A DNA stretch of 64,000 bases from contig CAMPDV010000239.1 of NCBI GenBank assembly GCA_946699065.1, positions 124,001 to 188,000 on the forward strand, written 5' to 3'. Below are positions 52,545-62,828 of the stretch, one piece after another. Numbering within the stretch: position 1 is the first letter of the stretch; each line of letters starts with the position of its first letter. The notes under the pieces are model-generated. The model was not told where the DNA came from and made no database searches. It saw nothing but the letters and a program-made list of their open reading frames with translations. This DNA comes from Loxodes magnus (Eukaryota > Ciliophora > Karyorelictea > Loxodida > Loxodidae). Made by a program: the position numbers and the translations under genes.

Positions 52545-53400
52545 TAAACATTCGAGAAGAAAGAGTTTTCAAAATAAAAAACCTTTTTAAATAAAGTGCA
52601 AATAAAAAAAATAAAAAAAATGGAGTGAATGCTAAATATAAACATTCGAGAATAAAGAGTTTTCAAAATAAATGAATAAACATTTTTAAATAAAGTGCAA
52701 TTAAAATTATGAAATAAATGGAGTGAATGAGAAATATAAACATTCGAGAAGAAAGAGTTTTCAAAATAAATGAATAAACCTTTTTAAATAAAGTGCAAAT
52801 AAAAAAGATGAAACAATGGAGTGAATGAGAAATATAAACATTCGAGAAGAAAGAGTTTTCAAAATAAAAAACCTTTTTAAATAAAGTGCAAATAAAAAAA
52901 ATAAAAAAAATAAAAAAAATGGAGTGAATGAAAAATACTAACATTCGAGAAGAAAGAGTTTTCAAAATAAATGAATAAACCTTTTTAAATAAAGTGCAAA
53001 TAAAAAAGATGAAACAATGGAGTGAATGCTAAATATAAACATTCGAGAATAAAGAGTTTTCAAAATAAATGAATAAACCTTTTTAAATAAAGTGCAAATA
53101 AAAAAGATGAAACAATGGAGTGAATGCTTAATATAAACATTCGAGAAGAAAGAGTTTTCAAAATAAAAAACCTTTTTAAATAAAGTGCAAATAAAAAAAA
53201 TAAAAAAAATGGAGTGAATGCTAAATATAAACATTCGAGAAGAAAGAGTTTTAAAAATAAATGAATAAACCTTTTTAAATAAAGTGCAAATAAAAAAGAT
53301 GAAAAAATGGAGTGAATGAGAAATATAAACATTCGAGAAGAAAGAGTTTTCAAAATAAAAAACCTTTTTAAATAAAGTGCAAATAAAAAAAATAAAAAAA
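52545..53400 (+). repeat. Duplicated block, copy 2 (1080-bp spacing)
   Basis: It is the partner of 51465-52320. The 224 bp between the copies (52321-52544) are two diverged monomers and flank sequence, so this is not a perfect 1080-bp tandem. Confidence 0.82.
52890..52919 (+). repeat. Long A tract (three 9-bp steps)
   Basis: Second copy of the 1080-bp-spaced pair. Confidence 0.9.
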
Positions 53401-55189
53401 ATGGAGTGAATGCTAAATATAAACATTCGAGAATAAAGAGTTTTCAAAATAAATGAATAAACCTTTTTAAATAAAGTGCAAATAAAAAAGATGAAATAAA
53501 TGGAGTGAATGAGAAATATAAACATTCGAGAAGAAAGAGTATTCAAAATAAATGAATAAACCTTTTTAAATAAAGTGCAAATAAAAAAGATGAAATAAAT
53601 GGAGTCAATGCGAAAGTGATAAACATTCGAGAAGAAAGAGTTTTCAAAATAAATGAATAAACCTTTTTAAATAAAGTGCAAATAAAAAAGATGAAACAAT
53701 GGAGTGAATGAGAATTATAAACATTCGAGAAGAAAGAGTTTTCAAAATAAATGAATAAACCTTTTTAAATAAAGTGCAAATAAAAAAGATGAAATAAATG
53801 GAGTGAATGCTAAATATAAACATTCGAGAAGAAAGAGTATTCAAAATAAATGAATAAACCTTTTTAAATAAAGTGCAAATAAAAAAGATGAAACAATGGA
53901 GTGAATGAGAAATATAAACATTCGAGAAGAAAGAGTTTTCAAAATAAATGAATAAAACTTTTTAAATAAAGTGCAAATAAAAAAGATGAAATAAATGGAG
54001 TGAATGCTAAATATAAACATTCGAGAATAAAGAGTTTTCAAAATAAATGAATAAACCTTTTTAAATAAAGTGCAAATAAAAAAGATGAAACAATGGAGTG
54101 AATGCTAAATATAAACATTCGAGAAGAAAGAGTTTTAAAAATAAAAAACCTTTTTAAATAAAGTGCAAATAAAAAAAATAAAAAAAATGGAGTGAATGAA
54201 AAATACTAACATTCGAGAAGAAAGAGTTTTCAAAATAAAAAACCTTTTTAAATAAAGTGCAAATAAAAAAAATAAAAAAAATGGAGTGAATGCTAAATAT
54301 AAACATTCGAGAATAAAGAGTTTTCAAAATAAATGAATAAACATTTTTAAATAAAGTGCAAATAAAAAAGATGAAATAAATGGAGTGAATGCTAAATATA
54401 AACATTCGAGAATAAAGAGTTTTCAAAATAAATGAATAAACCTTTTTAAATAAAGTGCAAATAAAAAAGATGAAACAATGGAGTGAATGCTTAATATAAA
54501 CATTCGAGAAGAAAGAGTTTTCAAAATAAATGAATAAACCTTTTTAAATAAAGTGCAAATAAAAAAGATGAAAAAAATGGAGTCAATGCGAAAGTGATAA
54601 ACATTCGAGAAGAAAGAGTATTCAAAATAAATGAATAAACCTTTTTAAATAAAGTGCAAATAAAAAAGATGAAACAATGGAGTGAATGAGAAATAAAAAC
54701 ATTCGAGAAGAAAGAGTTTTCAAAATAAATGAATAAACCTTTTTAAATAAAGTGCAAATAAAAAAGATGAAATAAATGGAGTGAATGCTAAATATAAACA
54801 TTCGAGAAGAAAGAGTTTTAAAAATAAATGAATAAACCTTTTTAAATAAAGTGCAAATAAAAAAGATGAAATAAATGGAGTGAATGCTAAATATAAACAT
54901 TCGAGAAGAAAGAGTTTTAAAAATAAATGAATAAACCTTTTTAAATAAAGTGCAAATAAAAAAGATGAAACAATGGAGTGAATGCTAAATATAAACATTC
55001 GAGAAGAAAGAGTTTTCAAAATAAATGAATAAACCTTTTTAAATAAAGTGCAAATAAAAAAGATGAAACAATGGAGTGAATGCTTAATATAAACATTCGA
55101 GAAGAAAGAGTTTTAAAAATAAATGAATAAACCTTTTTAAATAAAGTGCAAATAAAAAAGATGAAACAATGGAGTGAATGCTAAATATA

Positions 55190-55199
55190 AAATTTCGGG
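55190..55199 (+). other. Rare marker aaatttcggg (zone 3)
   Basis: It lies at the position predicted from 5921 by the 49269-bp offset. A related change, aaatttcgag, occurs at 12196, 15026, 16568, 18627, 20778 and 62620 and is probably the precursor state. Confidence 0.85.
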
Positions 55200-55335
55200 A
55201 AGAAAGAGTTTTCAAAATAAAAAACCTTTTTAAATAAAGTGCAAATAAAAAAGATGAAACAATGGAGTGAATGAGAAATATAAACATTCGAGAAGAAAGA
55301 GTTTTCAAAATAAAAAACCTTTTTAAATAAAGTGC

Positions 55336-55365
55336 AAATAAAAAAAATAAAAAAAATAAAAAAAA
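55336..55365 (+). repeat. Long A tract (three 9-bp steps)
   Basis: Third-zone partner of 6067. Confidence 0.9.
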
Positions 55366-56140
55366 TGGAGTGAATGAAAAATACTAACATTCGAGAAGAA
55401 AGAGTTTTCAAAATAAATGAATAAACCTTTTTAAATAAAGTGCAAATAAAAAAGATGAAACAATGGAGTGAATGAAAAATATAAACATTCGAGAAGAAAG
55501 AGTATTCAAAATAAATGAATAAACCTTTTTAAATAAAGTGCAAATAAAAAAGATGAAAAAAATGGAGTGAATGCTAAATATAAACATTCGAGAAGAAAGA
55601 GTATTCAAAATAAATGAATAAACCTTTTTAAATAAAGTGCAAATAAAAAAGATGAAACAATGGAGTGAATGCTAAATATAAACATTCGAGAAGAAAGAGT
55701 ATTCAAAATAAATGAATAAACCTTTTTAAATAAAGTGCAAATAAAAAAGATGAAATAAATGGAGTCAATGCGAAAGTGATAAACATTCGAGAATAAAGAG
55801 TTTTCAAAATAAATGAATAAACCTTTTTAAATAAAGTGCAAATAAAAAAGATGAAATAAATGGAGTGAATGCTAAATATAAACATTCGAGAAGAAAGAGT
55901 ATTCAAAATAAATGAATAAACCTTTTTAAATAAAGTGCAAATAAAAAAGATGAAACAATGGAGTGAATGCTTAATATAAACATTCGAGAAGAAAGAGTTT
56001 TCAAAATAAAAAACCTTTTTAAATAAAGTGCAAATAAAAAAAATAAAAAAAATGGAGTGAATGCTAAATATAAACATTCGAGAATAAAGAGTTTTCAAAA
56101 TAAATGAATAAACCTTTTTAAATAAAGTGCAAATAAAAAA

Positions 56141-56434
56141 GATGAAAAAATGGAGTGAATGAGAAATATAAACATTCGAGAAGAAAGAGTTTTCAAAATA
56201 AATGAATAAACCTTTTTAAATAAAGTGCAAATAAAAAAGATGAAACAATGGAGTGAATGAAAAATATAAACATTCGAGAAGAAAGAGTATTCAAAATAAA
56301 TGAATAAACCTTTTTAAATAAAGTGCAAATAAAAAAGATGAAACAATGGAGTGAATGCTAAATATAAACATTCGAGAATAAAGAGTTTTCAAAATAAATG
56401 AATAAACCTTTTTAAATAAAGTGCAAATAAAAAA
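56141..56434 (+). repeat. 294-bp trimer HOR, copy 1
   Basis: The trimer gagaaat, gaaaaata with tattc, and ctaaat with agaataaag appears identical to the next 294 bp by eye. A third unit from 56729 starts with aaatactaac instead of gagaaat. Confidence 0.8.
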
Positions 56435-56728
56435 GATGAAAAAATGGAGTGAATGAGAAATATAAACATTCGAGAAGAAAGAGTTTTCAAAATAAATGAA
56501 TAAACCTTTTTAAATAAAGTGCAAATAAAAAAGATGAAACAATGGAGTGAATGAAAAATATAAACATTCGAGAAGAAAGAGTATTCAAAATAAATGAATA
56601 AACCTTTTTAAATAAAGTGCAAATAAAAAAGATGAAACAATGGAGTGAATGCTAAATATAAACATTCGAGAATAAAGAGTTTTCAAAATAAATGAATAAA
56701 CCTTTTTAAATAAAGTGCAAATAAAAAA
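56435..56728 (+). repeat. 294-bp trimer HOR, copy 2
   Basis: It is a direct tandem copy of 56141-56434. Relative to the matching region near 8245, this zone holds one extra trimer: the offset steps from 47896 to 48190, a change of 294. Confidence 0.8.
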
Positions 56729-57116
56729 GATGAAAAAATGGAGTGAATGAAAAATACTAACATTCGAGAAGAAAGAGTTTTCAAAATAAATGAATAAACC
56801 TTTTTAAATAAAGTGCAAATAAAAAAGATGAAACAATGGAGTGAATGAAAAATATAAACATTCGAGAAGAAAGAGTATTCAAAATAAATGAATAAACCTT
56901 TTTAAATAAAGTGCAAATAAAAAAGATGAAACAATGGAGTGAATGCTAAATATAAACATTCGAGAAGAAAGAGTATTCAAAATAAATGAATAAACCTTTT
57001 TAAATAAAGTGCAAATAAAAAAGATGAAAAAAATGGAGTGAATGAGAAATATAAACATTCGAGAAGAAAGAGTATTCAAAATAAATGAATAAACCTTTTT
57101 AAATAAAGTGCAAATA

Positions 57117-58396
57117 AAAAAGATGAAACAATGGAGTCAATGCGAAAGTGATAAACATTCGAGAATAAAGAGTTTTCAAAATAAATGAATAAACCTTTTT
57201 AAATAAAGTGCAAAAAAAAAAGATGAAACAATGGAGTGAATGAAAAATATAAACATTCGAGAAGAAAGAGTATTCAAAATAAATGAATAAACCTTTTTAA
57301 ATAAAGTGCAAATAAAAAAAATAAAAAAAATGGAGTGAATGCTAAATATAAACATTCGAGAAGAAAGAGTTTTCAAAATAAATGAATAAACCTTTTTAAA
57401 TAAAGTGCAAATAAAAAAGATGAAATAAATGGAGTGAATGCTAAATATAAACATTCGAGAATAAAGAGTTTTCAAAATAAATGAATAAACCTTTTTAAAT
57501 AAAGTGCAAATAAAAAAGATGAAACAATGGAGTGAATGCTTAATATAAACATTCGAGAAGAAAGAGTTTTCAAAATGAATAAACCTTTTTAAATAAAGTG
57601 CAAATAAAAAAAATAAAAAAAATGGAGTGAATGCTAAATATAAACATTCGAGAATAAAGAGTTTTCAAAATAAATGAATAAACCTTTTTAAATAAAGTGC
57701 AAATAAAAAAGATGAAAAAATGGAGTGAATGAAAAATACTAACATTCGAGAAGAAAGAGTTTTCAAAATAAATGAATAAACCTTTTTAAATAAAGTGCAA
57801 ATAAAAAAGATGAAACAATGGAGTGAATGAAAAATATAAACATTCGAGAAGAAAGAGTATTCAAAATAAATGAATAAACCTTTTTAAATAAAGTGCAAAT
57901 AAAAAAGATGAAACAATGGAGTGAATGCTAAATATAAACATTCGAGAAGAAAGAGTATTCAAAATAAATGAATAAACCTTTTTAAATAAAGTGCAAATAA
58001 AAAAGATGAAAAAAATGGAGTGAATGAGAAATATAAACATTCGAGAAGAAAGAGTATTCAAAATAAATGAATAAACCTTTTTAAATAAAGTGCAAATAAA
58101 AAAGATGAAACAATGGAGTGAATGAGAAATATAAACATTCGAGAAGAAAGAGTTTTCAAAATGAATAAACCTTTTTAAATAAAGTGCAAATAAAAAAGAT
58201 GAAATAAATGGAGTCAATGCGAAAGTGATAAACATTCGAGAAGAAAGAGTTTTCAAAATAAAAAACCTTTTTAAATAAAGTGCAAATAAAAAAGATGAAA
58301 AAATGGAGTGAATGAGAAATATAAACATTCGAGAAGAAAGAGTTTTCAAAATAAATGAATAAACCTTTTTAAATAAAGTGCAAATAAAAAAGATGA
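57117..58396 (+). repeat. 1.28-kb block, copy of 35200-36478
   Basis: It is the partner of 35200-36478. It includes an A10 run after gtgc near 57209 that pairs with the run near 35296. Confidence 0.78.
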
Positions 58397-59226
58397 AACA
58401 ATGGAGTGAATGAGAAATATAAACATTCGAGAAGAAAGAGTTTTCAAAATAAATGAATAAACCTTTTTAAATAAAGTGCAAATAAAAAAGATGAAATAAA
58501 TGGAGTGAATGCTAAATATAAACATTCGAGAAGAAAGAGTATTCAAAATAAATGAATAAACCTTTTTAAATAAAGTGCAAATAAAAAAGATGAAATAAAT
58601 GGAGTCAATGCGAAAGTGATAAACATTCGAGAATAAAGAGTTTTCAAAATAAATGAATAAACCTTTTTAAATAAAGTGCAAATAAAAAAGATGAAATAAA
58701 TGGAGTGAATGCTAAATATAAACATTCGAGAAGAAAGAGTATTCAAAATAAATGAATAAACCTTTTTAAATAAAGTGCAAATAAAAAAGATGAAATAAAT
58801 GGAGTCAATGAGAATTATAAACATTCGAGAAGAAAGAGTTTTCAAAATAAATGAATAAACCTTTTTAAATAAAGTGCAAATAAAAAAGATGAAATAAATG
58901 GAGTGAATGCTAAATATAAACATTCGAGAAGAAAGAGTATTCAAAATAAATGAATAAACCTTTTTAAATAAAGTGCAAATAAAAAAGATGAAATAAAAGG
59001 AGTCAATGCGAAAGTGATAAACATTCGAGAATAAAGAGTTTTCAAAATAAATGAATAAACCTTTTTAAATAAAGTGCAAAAAAAAAAGATGAAACAATGG
59101 AGTGAATGCTAAATATAAACATTCGAGAATAAAGAGTTTTCAAAATAAATGAATAAACCTTTTTAAATAAAGTGCAAATAAAAAAGATGAAACAATGGAG
59201 TGAATGCTAAATATAAACATTCGAGA
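58161..59226 (+). repeat. 1.07-kb block, copy of 8895-9960
   Basis: It is the partner of 8895-9960. Its left end overlaps the end of the block shared with 35200-36478 (57117-58396), so two source segments meet or overlap between 58161 and 58396. Confidence 0.78.
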
Positions 59227-59784
59227 ATAAAGAGTTTTCAAAATAAAAAATCTTTTTAAATAAAGTGCAAATAAAAAAGATGAAACAATGGAGTGAATGC
59301 TAAATATAAACATTCGAGAAGAAAGAGTTTTAAAAATAAATGAATAAACCTTTTTAAATAAAGTGCAAATAAAAAAGATGAAATAAATGGAGTGAATGCT
59401 AAATATAAACATTCGAGAATAAAGAGTTTTCAAAATAAATGAATAAACCTTTTTAAATAAAGTGCAAATAAAAAAGATGAAACAATGGAGTGAATGAGAA
59501 ATATAAACATTCGAGAAGAAAGAGTTTTCAAAATAAAAAACCTTTTTAAATAAAGTGCAAATAAAAAAGATGAAACAATGGAGTGAATGCTAAATATAAA
59601 CATTCGAGAAGAAAGAGTATTCAAAATAAAAAACCTTTTTAAATAAAGTGCAATTAAAATTATGAAACAATGGAGTGAATGCTAAATATAAACATTCGAG
59701 AATAAAGAGTTTTCAAAATAAATGAATAAACCTTTTTAAATAAAGTGCAAAAAAAAAAGATGAAACAATGGAGTGAATGCTTAA

Positions 59785-61045
59785 TATAAACATTCGAGAA
59801 GAAAGAGTTTTCAAAATAAAAAACCTTTTTAAATAAAGTGCAAATAAAAAAAATAAAAAAAATAAAAAAAATGGAGTGAATGAAAAATACTAACATTCGA
59901 GAAGAAAGAGTTTTCAAAATAAATGAATAAACCTTTTTAAATAAAGTGCAAATAAAAAAGATGAAACAATGGAGTGAATGAAAAATATAAACATTCGAGA
60001 AGAAAGAGTATTCAAAATAAATGAATAAACCTTTTTAAATAAAGTGCAAATAAAAAAGATGAAAAAAATGGAGTGAATGCTAAATATAAACATTCGAGAA
60101 GAAAGAGTTTTCAAAATAAATGAATAAACCTTTTTAAATAAAGTGCAAATAAAAAAGATGAAACAATAGAGTGAATGAAAAATACTAACATTCGAGAAGA
60201 AAGAGTTTTCAAAATAAATGAATAAACCTTTTTAAATAAAGTGCAAATAAAAAAGATGAAACAATGGAGTGAATGCTTAATATAAACATTCGAGAAGAAA
60301 GAGTTTTCAAAATAAAAAACCTTTTTAAATAAAGTGCAAATAAAAAAAATAAAAAAAATGGAGTGAATGCTAAATATAAACATTCGAGAATAAAGAGTTT
60401 TCAAAATAAATGAATAAACCTTTTTAAATAAAGTGCAAATAAAAAAGATGAAAAAATGGAGTGAATGAGAAATATAAACATTCGAGAAGAAAGAGTTTTC
60501 AAAATAAATGAATAAACCTTTTTAAATAAAGTGCAAATAAAAAAGATGAAAAAATGGAGTGAATGAGAATTATAAACATTCGAGAAGAAAGAGTTTTCAA
60601 AATAAATGAATAAACCTTTTTAAATAAAGTGCAAATAAAAAAGATGAAATAAATGGAGTGAATGCTAAATATAAACATTCGAGAAGAAAGAGTATTCAAA
60701 ATAAATGAATAAACCTTTTTAAATAAAGTGCAAATAAAAAAGATGAAATAAATGGAGTCAATGCGAAAGTGATAAACATTCGAGAATAAAGAGTTTTCAA
60801 AATAAATGAATAAACCTTTTTAAATAAAGTGCAAATAAAAAAGATGAAACAATGGAGTGAATGAGAAATATAAACATTCGAGAAGAAAGAGTATTCAAAA
60901 TAAATGAATAAACCTTTTTAAATAAAGTGCAAATAAAAAAGATGAAATAAATGGAGTGAATGCTAAATATAAACATTCGAGAAGAAAGAGTATTCAAAAT
61001 AAATGAATAAACCTTTTTAAATAAAGTGCAAATAAAAAAGATGAA
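59785..61045 (+). repeat. Copy of 13252-14512
   Basis: The ordered monomers match at +46533, including the long A tract (13309 and 59842), the caatagagtg change (13632 and 60166) and the tgcgaaagtg monomer (14229 and 60772). The match breaks at about 61045, after which the zone 1 sequence skips ahead. Confidence 0.8.
59842..59871 (+). repeat. Long A tract (three 9-bp steps)
   Basis: It starts the region collinear with 13309 onward. Confidence 0.9.
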
Positions 61046-61148
61046 ACAATGGAGTGAATGAGAAATATAAACATTCGAGAAGAAAGAGTATTCAAAATAA
61101 ATGAATAAAACTTTTTAAATAAAGTGCAAATAAAAAAGATGAAATAAA

Positions 61149-62732
61149 TGGAGTGAATGCTAAATATAAACATTCGAGAAGAAAGAGTTTTCAAAATAAA
61201 TGAATAAACCTTTTTAAATAAAGTGCAAATAAAAAAGATGAAACAATGGAGTGAATGCTAAATATAAACATTCGAGAAGAAAGAGTTTTCAAAATAAAAA
61301 ACCTTTTTAAATAAAGTGCAAATAAAAAAAATAAAAAAAATGGAGTGAATGAAAAATACTAACATTCGAGAAGAAAGAGTTTTCAAAATAAAAAACCTTT
61401 TTAAATAAAGTGCAAATAAAAAAAATAAAAAAAATGGAGTGAATGCTAAATATAAACATTCGAGAAGAAAGAGTTTTCAAAATAAATGAATAAACCTTTT
61501 TAAATAAAGTGCAAATAAAAAAGATGAAAAAATGGAGTGAATGAGAAATATAAACATTCGAGAAGAAAGAGTTTTCAAAATAAATGAATAAACCTTTTTA
61601 AATAAAGTGCAAATAAAAAAGATGAAACAATGGAGTGAATGCTTAATATAAACATTCGAGAAGAAAGAGTTTTCAAAATAAATGAATAAACCTTTTTAAA
61701 TAAAGTGCAAAAAAAAAAGATGAAACAATGGAGTGAATGCTAAATATAAACATTCGAGAAGAAAGAGTATTCAAAATAAATGAATAAACCTTTTTAAATA
61801 AAGTGCAAATAAAAAAGATGAAAAAAATGGAGTGAATGAGAAATATAAACATTCGAGAAGAAAGAGTATTCAAAATAAATGAATAAACCTTTTTAAATAA
61901 AGTGCAAATAAAAAAGATGAAACAATGGAGTGAATGCTAAATATAAACATTCGAGAAGAAAGAGTTTTAAAAATAAATGAATAAACCTTTTTAAATAAAG
62001 TGCAAATAAAAAAGATGAAACAATGGAGTGAATGAGAAATATAAACATTCGAGAAGAAAGAGTATTCAAAATAAAAAACCTTTTTAAATAAAGTGCAAAT
62101 AAAAAAGATGAAACAATGGAGTGAATGAGAAATATAAACATTCGAGAAGAAAGAGTTTTCAAAATAAAAAACCTTTTTAAATAAAGTGCAAATAAAAAAA
62201 ATAAAAAAAATGGAGTGAATGAGAAATATAAACATTCGAGAAGAAAGAGTTTTCAAAATGAATAAACCTTTTTAAATAAAGTGCAAATAAAAAAGATGAA
62301 ATAAATGGAGTGAATGCTAAATATAAACATTCGAGAAGAAAGAGTTTTCAAAATAAATGAATAAACCTTTTTAAATAAAGTGCAAATAAAAAAGATGAAA
62401 CAATGGAGTGAATGCTAAATATAAACATTCGAGAAGAAAGAGTTTTCAAAATAAATGAATAAACCTTTTTAAATAAAGTGCAAATAAAAAAGATGAAACA
62501 ATGGAGTGAATGCTTAATATAAACATTCGAGAATAAAGAGTTTTAAAAATAAATGAATAAACCTTTTTAAATAAAGTGCAAATAAAAAAGATGAAACAAT
62601 GGAGTGAATGCTAAATATAAAATTTCGAGAAGAAAGAGTTTTCAAAATAAAAAACCCTTTTAAATAAAGTGCAAATAAAAAAGATGAAACAATGGAGTGA
62701 ATGAGAAATATAAACATTCGAGAAGAAAGAGT
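61149..62732 (+). repeat. Copy of 15100-16680
   Basis: It is collinear at +46049, later +46052. The 484-bp change from +46533 equals five monomers missing from this copy. The later 3 bp come from a 2-bp deletion in the zone 1 copy near 15985 and a 1-bp difference in alternative indel states near 62255. The aaatttcgag change (16568 and 62620) and the cccttttaaa change (16603 and 62655) are shared. Confidence 0.8.
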
Positions 62733-62828
62733 TTTCAAAATAAAAAACCTTTTTAAATAAAGTGCAAATAAAAAAAATAAAAAAAATGGAGTGAATGCTA
62801 AATATAAACATTCGAGAAGAAAGAGTAT

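Larger units (their letters stand above)
53439..55619 (+). repeat. 2.2-kb block, copy of 4170-6350
   Basis: It is collinear with 4170-6350 at offset 49269 over about 22 monomers with only scattered single-base differences. Part of it (from about 53644) also matches 50518 onward at a spacing of 3126 bp. Confidence 0.8.
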
